Source: Endocalyx cinctus (lineage: Eukaryota > Ascomycota > Sordariomycetes > Amphisphaeriales > Apiosporaceae). From it: DNA of 64,000 nt. How positions within the stretch are numbered: the first letter of the stretch is position 1; every line of letters begins with the position of its first letter. The notes under the pieces were generated by a model. That model ran no database searches. It worked only from the letters and a program-made list of their open reading frames with translations, and was not told the DNA's origin. The stretch lies in assembly GCA_001600455.1 (NCBI GenBank), contig BCKC01000003.1, positions 3,978,206-4,042,205 on the forward strand, in the 5' to 3' direction. Made by a program: the position numbers and the translations under genes. Shown here piece by piece: positions 25,480 to 35,781 of this stretch.

Positions 25480-25574
25480 AAAAAAAAAATCAAGTCTCGG
25501 GGTCTAGTGAATACCAACGGTTTCAGGCGCTCACAGCACTTGGGTCATATTATTACTATCGTCGTGCCTACCGA
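24759..25574. other. Intergenic DNA with adjoining poly-C and poly-A tracts
   Basis: No gene supported. A run of 22 C (25448-25469) passes directly into 20 A (25470-25489). The segment lies downstream of the rhodopsin-like relic and may contain its decayed remainder. Confidence 0.5.
25448..25489. repeat. Poly-C then poly-A tract
   Basis: Twenty-two C (25448-25469) directly followed by twenty A (25470-25489), in decayed DNA beside the rhodopsin-like relic. Confidence 0.75.
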
Positions 25575-25778
25575 TCATGAAGAAGTATTCAATCCACCGC
25601 GAGTCAACCGCTTTGCCCAGAACCGCAGGCCGACAATGATAGACGTGAGGAAACCGAGGATGGCACCGCTGATGACTATGCCAGGGCCGCTATCCGAGTA
25701 GTCCACTGGCGGTTGAATCAACGATGGATCGGCAGACGACATAGTGCTCACGACTTTCCACTTGAGTGTTGATGGCAA
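25507..25778 (-). pseudogene. Relic of a rhodopsin/Pth11-like fungal membrane protein
   Basis: On the minus strand, 25778-25575 encodes the N-terminus typical of fungal rhodopsin-domain (SAT20/Pth11-like) membrane proteins: DSGPGIVISGAILGFLTSIIVGLRFWAKRLTRGGLN. In these families this segment is normally followed by a DDW-type tripeptide and several more helices. Here it runs into TGA right after LNTSS, with open sequence resuming as SVGTTIVII and then another TGA. I infer TGG (Trp) to TGA changes and loss of the rest, with poly-C/poly-A tracts a little further on. The gene may be recently decayed. Alternatively it could be a mis-spliced but intact gene; I could not find exons supplying the other helices. 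Confidence 0.4.
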
Positions 25779-25900
25779 AACAGACCAAGGTGAGAGCGAT
25801 GAGTAATGTTGTAATTTTGAGCGTTCGCCAATGGCGCATGTAAGGTTCTGAAAAGCTCACCGCCCTACCCGCCAAATTACATGTGCCGCGCAGAGTCAGA

Positions 25901-25985
25901 CTACCAAAAGAAGTAGGCTACAAAAGGAAGCAGGCTATAAAAGGATACAGGTTACAAGAGGAAACAGACTGCAGGAGGAAGCCAA
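25901..25985. repeat. Degenerate 17-bp tandem repeat, five units
   Basis: Five consecutive 17-base units start at 25901, 25918, 25935, 25952 and 25969. The consensus is CTACAAAAGGAAGCAGG. Units 1-3 differ from consensus at one to three positions and units 4-5 at more, mostly by transitions. It lies between the rhodopsin-like relic and the hydrolase gene. Confidence 0.75.
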
Positions 25986-26337
25986 CGCGTAAAGAAGGGT
26001 AACATTACAAAGCATGTTGTGCGACAGACTCAGCCTGTCTCCAACTGCATCGACTGCACCAACATGGTGTGCAGCCCACCAGTTAGATTCCGTACCTAAT
26101 TGTACCATGCGTTCCCCTTACGCGAGCATAACCGCTTCCAGGAGCTCGTTCTCTTAACAGCCATTAGGTGACCATCAGATGATCGGGCTTTTATACCCAT
26201 CTTTGTTGTTAGTATTGCGATTGATTTACTTCTCACTCTTCTCTCCTAACAGCCAGCAATGCTATCTAGAGGCAACCAAATTCTAACGCCTCTCTTCTCT
26301 TCTATAGGCATTTACGCGCTCGAAATTTGAACACAGC

Positions 26338-27453
26338 ATGACTGTCCCGGACAAACACCCGGTGGTGTCTTATCAACCACTGAGACTGCTGTTCCAGCTG
26401 GCCTACATTGTCACTATCATCCCCCGCCTGCCCTATTACGCTGCGTTAGCCCTAATTCCTTCCTGGAGGCCGCATTCCACATGGAACGCGGAGCAGACCT
26501 TCATGACCCGTCTAGCCTACCCGATCCTGGATGTCATGTCCAGAGTCGGGATTACCGAAACACTCACCTTGAAAGAAGGTAAAGAAGGCAATAGGTTCCG
26601 ACCTGTGTCTCCTGCTGCCCCAGACTTCTACATAGGGCCGCTGTCGTCGAAAACCGTCAAGCCCGCGACTATCGGGGGGACTTGGTATCCCCGCGCCCCC
26701 GGTGCCAACATTACGAGCCAGACCGTTGTTCTATACTTTCACGGCGGAGCTTTCATCCAAGGAGATGGCCGTAGCGGACAATGTGGGACCATCTCCAAGA
26801 AACTGCTGGAAAAGGGAGGTGCGGACGCCGTATTCTCCGTGCAATATCGCCTCTCCGGCTACGGCGGCGCCAACCCCTTTCCGGCGGCGCTGCAGGACGC
26901 GCTGTCCAGCTACCTCTTCATTCTTAACGAGAACCGCGTCCCGGCGCGCCACGTTGTTATCGCCGGCGACAGCGCCGGCGGCAACCTCGCCTTGGCCCTG
27001 TTGCTCTATATCCACGAGTTTGGCGAGGCGCTCAAGATCCCGACGCCCAAGTGCGCCGTCTTGCTGTCCCCGTGGGTGGCGCCCTTCAACTACGGCACGC
27101 TCGACGACAACGCCAACCGAGGCACCGACTTCGTCCCGTCGACGTACCCGGGCTGGGGCGCTACTGGTTACGCGGGTGCCCGGCCCGATGCCGCGTCTGA
27201 CCCGTATATTACGATGCTGGGCCATCCGTTCCGCACGCCCGTGCCCATCTTCGCCAACGTGGGCACCGCCGAGCTGCTCCAAGAGAGTATCGTGCAGTGG
27301 TCGGAAGAGATGAAATCTGTTGGTGGAAACGTGGAAGTACACCTCGAAGAGGGCGGTGTTCACGACACCTTCTTGGTCGCGGAGCTGGTTGGTTTCGAGG
27401 AAAGCGCTTTCAAAGTGGCAGCTGCGTTCGGGGAGTTTGTGCGCAAGTTGTAG
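26338..27453 (+). CDS. Alpha/beta hydrolase (hormone-sensitive-lipase-like esterase)
   Basis: Single-exon protein of 371 aa. An N-terminal hydrophobic stretch (LRLLFQLAYIVTIIPRLPYYAALALI, residues about 17-42) may anchor it to a membrane. The HSL-type oxyanion motif is YFHGGAFIQGD (near residue 138), the nucleophile elbow is GDSAGGN (near 212) and the likely catalytic His is in GGVHDTF near 345. The family hydrolyses esters of small or medium acids; such enzymes are common in secondary-metabolite and catabolic clusters, but the substrate is unknown. It lies about 6 kb from the SDR/P450 group and may or may not belong to it. A GATT tetranucleotide repeat follows the stop. Confidence 0.88.
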   Translation: MTVPDKHPVVSYQPLRLLFQLAYIVTIIPRLPYYAALALIPSWRPHSTWNAEQTFMTRLAYPILDVMSRVGITETLTLKEGKEGNRFRPVSPAAPDFYIGPLSSKTVKPATIGGTWYPRAPGANITSQTVVLYFHGGAFIQGDGRSGQCGTISKKLLEKGGADAVFSVQYRLSGYGGANPFPAALQDALSSYLFILNENRVPARHVVIAGDSAGGNLALALLLYIHEFGEALKIPTPKCAVLLSPWVAPFNYGTLDDNANRGTDFVPSTYPGWGATGYAGARPDAASDPYITMLGHPFRTPVPIFANVGTAELLQESIVQWSEEMKSVGGNVEVHLEEGGVHDTFLVAELVGFEESAFKVAAAFGEFVRKL

Positions 27454-28185
27454 GCCAATCTCTTCTGGATGGAACCTTTTGCGGATAAATTGACAATAAT
27501 CACCTATGGATTGATTGATTGATTGATCAGGTTCGAGATGGTTGCTTGTATCTTTCCGATAGATCGCCGAAAGCTGTTGTAGATATATGCGGATCGTACT
27601 AATAGTTTGGATTCGGGAGTTACCCCTTCCTATAAGTACCCCTCTACCACCCTAAAGTAGGCGTTTCTACTAATAGTTTTTTGTATAGGCAATTAGGGAA
27701 GCGCGAGTGTGATTTAAATACGTTTTTGTTTTGCAACATGCTTTGGTCCATTTAGTTGCTTGAGTCCCGGATTTCGGTGTCGCGCTGCCTATTGTGATGC
27801 AGTGAAGGTACTGTGCATGTGTCGACATATCATAGTGTGTTCCATTCAGCCAGGGAATCCTGACGTGGATAAGCACTTAAGTAGTGAGTATCTATGTAAT
27901 ATAGAGCACTGAGGGACAATTGATAGGTGGTTCGTAATTGTCAACTTTAATATATAACTCTCTTCACAAAATACATATACTATGTATAACTAGGTACTTA
28001 AGTCTAGTCTACAACTTTGACATCTGAATAGTTTACTTAGGTATTTAGCACTTATGGTGTACCTATAAGCTGTAGAGCTTACGTTTCATTCGGGAGATAA
28101 TCATGCAGCTTCTAGACTAACTTAAGTATACATTTCAGCTTATTTCCATCACATCCAATACTTTGCCAATACACCAACAATCAAA
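27454..28185. other. Intergenic region before HET gene
   Basis: About 730 bases. Contains an ATTG repeat (27510-27527) and TAGGTA-type motifs (for example near 27991 and 28039). No gene supported. Confidence 0.4.
27510..27527. repeat. ATTG tetranucleotide repeat
   Basis: Four and a half copies of ATTG shortly after the stop of the alpha/beta hydrolase. Confidence 0.65.
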
Positions 28186-30121
28186 ATGTGGCTCATCAAC
28201 GTGAGGACAAGACAACTTGAAGAGTTCATCGGAGAGCAGATACCTCGTTATACCATCCTCTCGCATACGTGGGTGGCCGGACATGAAATCACCTTCCAAG
28301 AGATGGTGGGGGCTTCGCATATGCCCCACAGTAGACCGCCCCGTGAGCGCGAAGGCGGGGAGAAGAAGGGTTGGCGCAAAATTGATCTGACGTGCCAGCA
28401 AGCGATCCGCGACGAGCTCGACTACGCCTGGGTCGATACGTGCTGCATCGACAAATCGAGTAGTGCCGAGCTCACCGAGGCCATCAACTCTATGTTCCGC
28501 TGGTACGAGCTCGCCGCCGTCTGTTATGTCTACTTCGAGGATTTATCGGCCAAGGACCTGGACAACGGGTGGAAATCGGAGGCGGTGAAGCGCTGTCGCT
28601 GGTTCACCCGGGCCTGGACCCTTCAGGTCAGTGTCGGGAGTCTTTTATCCCACTTTCTGCCACCGGAGAACATACGTCTCTACCAAGCACCGTAGTCGCT
28701 GACTCCCCATCTCTTATTAGGAGCTCATTGCGCCCAGAGACATAAAATTTTACACTGCAGATTGGGAACTCGGCTTCACCAAAGCCGAGGCATCGAAGAC
28801 GCTTTCCCGCATCACCAATGTCGACTTGGGAATCCTGCGTCACGAGCGGACGCTAGATTCCATCTGCGTCGCGGAAAAGATGTCGTGGATGAATTCGCGC
28901 AAGGCCACGAGGATCGAGGACGTGGCCTACAGCCTGCTCGGTATATTCGACATCAACATGCCCTTGCTTTACGGCGAGCGAGAGAAGGCCTTCGTGCGGC
29001 TGCAGTTCGAGATCATCCAGACCTGCCCGGACCCTAGCATTTTCGCGTGGGTGCACTCACCCGCCGAAGAAGACGAAGGCGAGACGGGCGCGTCCGGGTC
29101 CTCCTCCTCCCCCTCCTCCTCCTCCCGGAGCGATATCTTCACCGGCGTTCTGGCCTCGTCTCCGGACGATTTTTCGGACTGCTGGGGGCTCGCCAAGCTG
29201 CCGGACAGCCTGATCCCGAACTTCTCCATCTCGAACCGCGGCGTCAAGCTGCGCGCCAACTTCGGGCTGCAGGGCCGGAGGCGTCCCGTATACGTCCTGC
29301 CCATCTGCCGGTTTCGCGACCAGACGCTCGGGATCCGCGTGAGGAACGTGGGCGCCGGCTGCTTCGTCCGCCAGGACCCGACGGTCCTGGTCGAGGTCAG
29401 CCCCTGGGAGACGTCGCACCGGTTCATGCTCGAGCCGTTCCTGCTCATCCGGCCGTCCCCGGCCGCGCTGCCGGGCACGGCGCCGTCCGCGAAGGGACGT
29501 CGGCTTCTCCTGTCGTCGCGCGTCTGCGGCTTGCAGGTCGTCCTGGCGCCCGCGATGCAGGTCTACCGCCGCTGGCCGTGGACGCAGTGGGACGAAGGGG
29601 ACAGCCTCTTCTTCGGGCCCGAAGACCCCGACCTCGGCTGGGGAGCGCTGAAGATAGTGAGCGGAGTTCCCGACGAAAAGTTGAACAAGTTTCTGGGCGG
29701 TCATTACTCGTTCGACTTTTTGCTTTATATCTTTGGTTGGGCCAAGCCAGATAGCAAGGAACCTCCCCGCTGCACCTTGCATAAGGTGGCTGGAACGGTA
29801 GCCGATCGGACCTTGGAGGAGTTGAACGAAAAGGCTGTTAATGAGGCCTGGAATACTTACTGGTTGGTTAATCGGCTCGTCAATACTCGTGTCCCCGAAC
29901 ACTCTACCATCGTGATAGGGTCTACTGATGACCGAACCGTGCTTCTTACCTGTACTATGTCGGTTGTAGAGGACAAAAATATCAGCGCCAATCCGTTTTG
30001 GCGCGCGAAACTTAATTGGGAAGCAGTTCAATCTGATCAAGTCCCGAGTTTAATAGACAGAAAATGGAAATATATGGACTGGGGACCAACTTGGCTTGCG
30101 CCCTGGAACGATATGGAATGA
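28186..30121 (+). CDS. Heterokaryon incompatibility (HET) domain protein
   Basis: 613 aa from exons 28186-28626 and 28721-30121; the GTCAGT donor and TTAG acceptor join WTLQ to ELIAP in phase 0. HET-domain motifs in order: YTILSHTWVAGHEITFQEM (residues about 22-40), LDYAWVDTCCIDKSSSAELTEAINSMFRWY, VCYVYFEDL and RCRWFTRAWTLQELIAP. The following RIEDVAYSLLGIFDINMPLLYGE is also typical. The C-terminal half has a Ser run and no known domain. HET proteins mediate non-self recognition and cell death between incompatible hyphae; most members have no known partner. The exon-2 segment from about 28950 to 29650 is strikingly GC-rich. Confidence 0.92.
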
Positions 30122-30227
30122 TAGATATTAATATATAGTCATGATATAGCTTGTTAATAAAAAGGTAATCATAAAACGTAACATTAATCTTTGCAAACAA
30201 GTATATCTTAGGTAATACACTTTCATC

Positions 30228-31982
30228 TTATGAATTTTGAGACAACTGCGCCAGACGTGTTTCTCCCCTCCACCTTTCCATATTCTCCGTGCCGTAAGTA
30301 CACTCTAGCATAGGCATCGCAAGCTCGTCCACCTCCGTCAGGTTCGTCCGCGAAGACGATCCGTCATCTAAACCCGCCAGGGGAAAGAAGAGTGCGTTCT
30401 CTTGATAGTCCACCGCCGTCCGTCCCCGCTGATCCGTACCGGCGGCGGGACGAGACGACCGAACGCGCGACCAGAAAGAAAACGCCGAGGGCGCCTCCCA
30501 CAGCCCCTTCCGAATCGTGAGGGCCACCTGTCCCGGGCACTCGGTCCATCCCTGCTTGAGGTAGAGGTACGACTCCTTGAGGATACCGCCTATCTGCCAC
30601 GCGCGGCGAACGCTCTCGGAGAGGATCCACGCCCGCCACTTGGCCACTCGCGCGTCCTCGCCGTCGCCGAAGAGCAGCGTGGACGAGGACGAGGACGAGC
30701 GTAATAGGGAAGAGCGGCGGCAGATCTGCTCCTCGGCGCTCCGCAGCATCTGCTGGAGCCAGAGGGTTAGCGTCGGGATTTGGGTCTCGGCGCGGCCGCG
30801 CATGCACACGTCGCCGTCGAAGAGGCCGATGACTTGATACGCTAGCAAGGCGAGAACGCGATCCAGATGGTCGGCGACGTCCATAGTCGACGACGATGAC
30901 GACGAAGTCTTTCCTTCCCTTCCTCCGTCGGCGTCCATCCACAACGATTCCCGTACGTGCTGTTCCTGTATCAGCTGCGCGACGCGCTCGTTGAGAATGA
31001 CCCGAAACCTGTCCATAGCCAAGTTCTCATCCTCGTTGTCATTATCATAATCCTCGTTTTCAATTTCATCTGAAGGGGTGGCGGAAGACGATTTCTTCTT
31101 TTTCTTGTTCTGCTTCGCGAGATGATAAGTCGCCAGCGTCGTGTAAGCATCCTGCACGCATCTGGGCATCGTCCTCGTCGTGTACAGCTCCCGGTGGTGA
31201 AGAGGGCTGTGACCCTCGGTCGCCCATCGCCGATGCCACTTCTGAATAGAGGCGACGAGTCGCCGCAACGACTTCTCCGTTTCCGCCGCCGGAACCTCTC
31301 TCCTCCCCGTCGGCATGGAGTAGTATATCCTCCAGGATTCGGGTAAGAGAAACCACGAAGAATCTCGGGAGATGGTCGCGACGTCGGTTTCGGGTTGTTC
31401 CCGTCTGTAGTGAGAAGGGTCTGATGAATGATGTGTGGGCGCTAATGCCGGAGCAGAGTTGAGAGTAGAAGTAGACTCTTGTGTGGTTACGGACTGCTGC
31501 TGCCGCTGAGAAAAAGACGAAGTTGATTGGGATGGTACTGTGAGAAGATATGACGTGAGAGGAATATCCTCCGCTCCCTGCTGGAGAGATGATAAACCAA
31601 CAAGCCCGTCAAAATTGAGGTCTCCATCACCTATCAGTTGTTGATAGGCAGAGGGAGAAGAAAGGAATGACATATCGAAGTCATCAGTGGGGTTAGCTGC
31701 GGTAGCGGGTTCTACTGTTGTAGCTGAAACGGTTATTGGATTATCCTCCCCTATACAAATGGAGGAAACAGTGGCGGGTATGCTACTTTCCGCAGCACTC
31801 GAGGAAGAGGATGATTCCACAGTCGCTGTCGGGACGTTATTTACGCGCGCAGGTAAGTAATGACAATTAAATCCCCTGGTGGTACAGCGCCGGCAGGTCG
31901 GAATTTCCTTGCTACATTGTCTCTTTGCCCTTGTACAAGCTACACAAGCCCTCCTCCAAATTCGTGTCCGTGTTGCATCCAT
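30228..31982 (-). CDS. Zn2Cys6 transcription factor (AflR-like DNA-binding domain)
   Basis: Single open frame of 584 aa. The N-terminal binuclear zinc cluster is CVACTRAKRQCSKEIPTCRRCTTRGFNC (residues about 13-40), with the spacing CX2CX6CX6CX2CX6C. It sits right at the N-terminus, as in AflR-type regulators. The middle is Ser/Thr/Gln-rich and probably disordered. The C-terminal third is helical (ILNERVAQLIQEQHVRESLW, LLAYQVIGLFDGDVCMRG), like the regulatory region of secondary-metabolism activators. It is divergent from the SDR at 32600, with a 617-bp shared upstream region, so local regulation is plausible. That is inference from position only. Confidence 0.88.
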   Translation of the reverse strand: MDATRTRIWRRACVACTRAKRQCSKEIPTCRRCTTRGFNCHYLPARVNNVPTATVESSSSSSAAESSIPATVSSICIGEDNPITVSATTVEPATAANPTDDFDMSFLSSPSAYQQLIGDGDLNFDGLVGLSSLQQGAEDIPLTSYLLTVPSQSTSSFSQRQQQSVTTQESTSTLNSAPALAPTHHSSDPSHYRREQPETDVATISRDSSWFLLPESWRIYYSMPTGRREVPAAETEKSLRRLVASIQKWHRRWATEGHSPLHHRELYTTRTMPRCVQDAYTTLATYHLAKQNKKKKKSSSATPSDEIENEDYDNDNEDENLAMDRFRVILNERVAQLIQEQHVRESLWMDADGGREGKTSSSSSSTMDVADHLDRVLALLAYQVIGLFDGDVCMRGRAETQIPTLTLWLQQMLRSAEEQICRRSSLLRSSSSSSTLLFGDGEDARVAKWRAWILSESVRRAWQIGGILKESYLYLKQGWTECPGQVALTIRKGLWEAPSAFSFWSRVRSSRPAAGTDQRGRTAVDYQENALFFPLAGLDDGSSSRTNLTEVDELAMPMLECTYGTENMERWRGETRLAQLSQNS

Positions 31983-32599
31983 AACCAGTTAATTCTAGTG
32001 CTCGAGTTTTTCTATTTCACTTAGCATTGAGTACGGAGATTCTTTCTAGAGCCTTTAACTTGTTTTTCAGTAGCGATTAGAAAAGTTGTAAAAATATAAA
32101 AGCGGGAGTTAAGATGATGGTAGTATGCGGACTGTCAGATCAAAGGACGGGGAATTATGGGGATCTTTAGCGGACAACAGCGGGATTTTATGGGGACCTA
32201 AACTCCCAGATCTGACTAATGTAGCGGGAAGATCAAAAAAAGGGGGGATTTCAATTACGAGGCCATTCCAAGTACAGCTTATAGTGACACCATGGCTCTA
32301 AGCCAGTAGTTCTCGGAAATAATCGGTTCTCCGTGTGGATTTTCTGAAGATCGGGCCTCATGGGGAAAGTTCATAGCGGTGACGGGTTAGATTTAGATAG
32401 GGAATAAGGTGCGGACTGAAAAAAGAACAAGGAGAAATTTAAATGAAAATGAGGAAAAGAAAAGTATATAACTCTCCTCTCGGTACATAGTATGCTTTAT
32501 TGTTAAACATATCTTCTACAGTTGGAAAATACACAAGCATACAAATTCTAGAAATCGAGATATCTCTTTTGAAATACGAAATAGACAATAACAGCAAAA
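31983..32599. promoter_or_regulatory. Shared divergent upstream region of Zn2Cys6 regulator and SDR
   Basis: 617 bases between two divergent start codons. Both promoters must lie here. Several CGG-containing short sequences occur (the half-site class used by Zn2Cys6 proteins), but no clear inverted or direct pair stands out by eye. Confidence 0.4.
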
Positions 32600-33742
32600 A
32601 TGGCAGTACCGGCGAGCCTAGCAACTTCGTTATCCTTCACCAAAACGCTCCACAAGAAGCCGTACCCGAGCATCTCCCCAGACCTTCCCCACCTCTCGCA
32701 GAAGGGACGAACCGTTCTCGTGACGGGAGGCAGCGAGGGGATCGGATACGGGATCGCGCGAGCGTTCCTGCGGGCGTCGGCGTCGCGGGCGATCCTCCTC
32801 GGCCGGCGCGCCGAGTTCACCGAAGCGGCCGCGAAATCTCTAGCCCAAGAATTTCCCGAGGCCGAGGCCGTCCTGGGGCTCAGATGCGACGTCGGGGTTC
32901 CGGCCGACGTCGCGGCCGTCTGGCGCAGGCTGAGGGACGAGAACATCTTCATCGACGTCCTGGTCTCGAACGCGGCTGACCCGACGCCGACGATGCCGGT
33001 GCTGGAGATAGGCGCAGAGAAGCTCTGGTCTACCTCTTATATGGTCAACGTGCGGGCTCCGCTGGACTTTGCCGAGCGCTTTTACAAGCAGGAAGGGAAA
33101 TCCGCTGTTGCTGGCCTCGAAACGAAGGTATGTTCGACTTGTTTGTAATACGCAGAAGACCAATTCCATGTCTAACGAAAGATTCATTGTTCCTTGCTTA
33201 GTATATAATAAACGTTTCGAGCCTGAGCATGCATGCCTGGGATATTACTCCCCAATATCCAACCTACGGGGTGACCAAAAGTGCGGCCATGGCCGTGCTA
33301 CAGGCAATCTCAAATGACGTTAACGCCGACGACATGCAGATTGTCAGTTTCCATCCAGGCGCTGTGCTTACGTCGGCGGCCAAGTCTGTGGGCCACAAGG
33401 AGGACTCATATGACTGGGACGATGGTAAGTTTTGTTTCTATTTTACCCCCACTTCCTTCCACAATATGTTAGTTATGTAGGGAGGTTTGATAAACTCCAT
33501 ACATACATAGTTCATATCTCTCCTACCATTCTCACCATTCCATCTTGAATCTGACGAAAAAAAATGTTTTAGTCAACCTCCCCAGCCAGTTTGCTGTTTG
33601 GGCCGCGTCGCCCGAGGCGAAATTTCTGCATGGTCGATTCGTTTGGGCCCACTGGGATGTGGATGAGTTGAAGACCGGTGAAGTCAGGAAGAAAATCGAT
33701 GCGGATCCTCATTACCTGAAAATTGGAATTAAGGGCTTGTAA
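32600..33742 (+). CDS. Short-chain dehydrogenase/reductase
   Basis: 306 aa from exons 32600-33127, 33202-33424 and 33573-33742; donors are GTATGT and GTAAGT, and joins are phase 0 and phase 1. The nucleotide-binding loop is TGGSEGIG near residue 42, SNAAD replaces the usual NNAG, the catalytic Ser is in IINVSSLS, and the YxxxK pair is YGVTKSA. HPGAVLTSAAKSVG is the usual post-catalytic loop. The C-terminus (FVWAHWDVDELK) matches fungal SDRs found in secondary-metabolite clusters. The substrate is unknown. It lies between a regulator and a P450. Confidence 0.9.
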
Positions 33743-34041
33743 TCTGCAGACAGTACTTATCTTGCATGTCAGTTTGGGATCATTGGCAGGTGGAAAACAA
33801 GACTAAAAATCTGTTTTATTATTAGATGCCTGTCTCATTGAGGATATAATTCAAACTATTCAAATCATTTATCCGCCGCTAACTATGAAGATACAAAATC
33901 GTTAGAAGAAGACTTTTTTTTTATCCCTTTGAGACTTGTATTTTAGAACTTATATACGAGTTTATATAGTCCAGAAAAGATAAATCAAGAGAATTAGGCC
34001 AAACTATAGGTACAGGTAAAACATAATTGGAGCTGTTCCTT
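33743..34041. other. Convergent intergenic region
   Basis: About 300 AT-rich bases between the 3' ends of the SDR and the first P450. Nothing recognised. Confidence 0.4.
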
Positions 34042-35781
34042 TTACCACCCATCCACGACAGTACAGTGCACGTACAAACCCTTAGCAGGCCTAGCGGTAA
34101 CACCACTCTTAACCTCGAGGGTAGACTCGTCCATCATCTCCTTATCCCGCAACTCGAACTCGAACCGGCCGACCCAGGCAGCCAGGAGGCAAGCGAACTC
34201 GGCCTTGGCGAAGCTCATGCCGATGCAGCTCCGGGGCCCGTGGAGGAAGGTGAGGAGAGAGAAGTTGCTCACGGCGCCGCCGCTCGCCGACCGCTTATCC
34301 TCGGGTCCGGTGGGGAGCCAGCGCTCCGGTTTGAACTCGTGCGCGTCGGGGCCCCACTGGGCCTTGTCGTAGTTGGTCGCCCAGGGAACCAGGAAGACGG
34401 TCGTGCCCTTGGGGACCATCCGTCCCTGAATCGACGTGTCCCTGGCGGCCTGGCGCGACGTCATGGGCACCGGGGAGTAGTACCGCAGGACCTCGCTGCA
34501 GACGGCGTTCAGGTACGGCATGCGGTCGATGTCGAGGCTAGTCACGTCCGTATCCTCGTCGACCGAAGGGAGCTTCTCGCGGATCTCGTCCCTCAGCTTC
34601 TTCTGCATCTCCGGGTACCGGGAGAGCATGTAGACGGCCCAGGTCATGGCGGTCGCGGTCGTCTCGTGGCCGGCCGCGAGGAAGGTCATGAGCTGGTCGA
34701 CGAGGTTCTCGTCCGTGAAAACGCCGGATTCCATCGCGACCGAGATGATGTCGTGCCCGATCGGCTCCTTGTTTGCCAGCTTCCGCCGCTTGATCCGGAT
34801 CATGTCGCCGCACGTCGTGCGGATGAGCGCGACGGACTCGCGGATGTTGTCGTTGTGCTTCACGGGTATACGGTTGATGATCCAGCTGGGGATGAAGAGG
34901 CGGAGCAAGTTGAGCCACTGGCCTACCTTGCTGGGCGTGAAGATGGTCTGGTAGGCCTGGTTCAGCTCGGAGCTCTCGTCCTGGATCGAGTTGAAGTCGA
35001 CGCCGAAGCCGGTAACGCCGATGATGTCCAGCGTCACCCTGGAGGCCCAGTTTCCAATTTCCAGTACGGCAGATTTATTGGCCTTCTCGGGATCCGACGT
35101 CGATGACGAGTCCTCCGCGACGGCTTTAGTCATGGCCTGGACCACCTCGCGGCTCTTGCTCCAGAAGGTCGGGTAGAGATCTTTGATGTGTCGGAAGGCG
35201 AACGCCGGCATCAGGTTTCTCCGCTGGTGCTTATGCTCGTCACCCTCGGCTAAGAGGAGCCCATTTCCGAGTACTCGCCCTATGGCCGTGCGGAACTGGT
35301 AAGGCTTCTCGAAGTCGTAGTTCTTCGTGACGAGGACCTCGGTGAGCGCTTTCGCCCCCACCACTAATAAGCGCTCCTGGTTGAGTAAGCCCCTGTACCG
35401 AATAACACCCTCGTGGGGAACCGAGCTAATCCTATAGTTCAAGAGTCAGCCATGTTCGAAAGGGAAAAGGAAAAAGACAAAATAGATTTTTATTCAGTAC
35501 CAGTCTCTCATAGGCAGCCCAGATGTCTCCTTCCTTATCCTCGCCCACTGTCCGTTCCACCATGAGCCCCCGGTAGGCTCCGGCAACCCTCGTAAGGGAG
35601 AAAGGAATAACGGGTAAACGATGACGGCCCAGAATACCCAGGCGGTGAATTGTAGAGCCCAGGCGGCGGCGAACACGCCGAAGAATGAGAGTTTACCCCA
35701 TTCCGTCCCATTCCGCGAATTGAACAGGTAAGATGAAACAAGCGCAACGGCAGTTATTGCCTGCCAACGGAATGCCGGCAT
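34042..35781 (-). CDS. Cytochrome P450 monooxygenase (first)
   Basis: 556 aa from exons 35781-35501 and 35431-34042; the splice rebuilds a Trp codon in RDWISSVPHEG. An N-terminal membrane region (FFGVFAAAWALQFTAWVFWAVIVYPLF) is followed by a proline-rich hinge. The I-helix oxygen motif is AAGHETTATA, the K-helix ExxR is in SEVLRYYSP (EVLR), the PERF-type motif is PERWLP, and the heme-binding loop is FLHGPRSCIG with the Cys ligand near residue 496. The protein is full-length with all expected motifs. It resembles fungal microsomal P450s such as those acting on fatty acids or terpenoids, but the family cannot be fixed by eye. The long opposite-strand open frame is a GC shadow. Confidence 0.93.

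Noticed and set aside
29057..30040. 327-codon minus-strand open frame opposite the HET gene
   Set aside because: Antisense to GC-rich HET coding sequence, low-complexity ending in a Gly run.
34027..35106. 359-codon plus-strand open frame opposite the first P450
   Set aside because: It overlaps the GC-rich P450 exon on the other strand, has no domain, and is a composition shadow.
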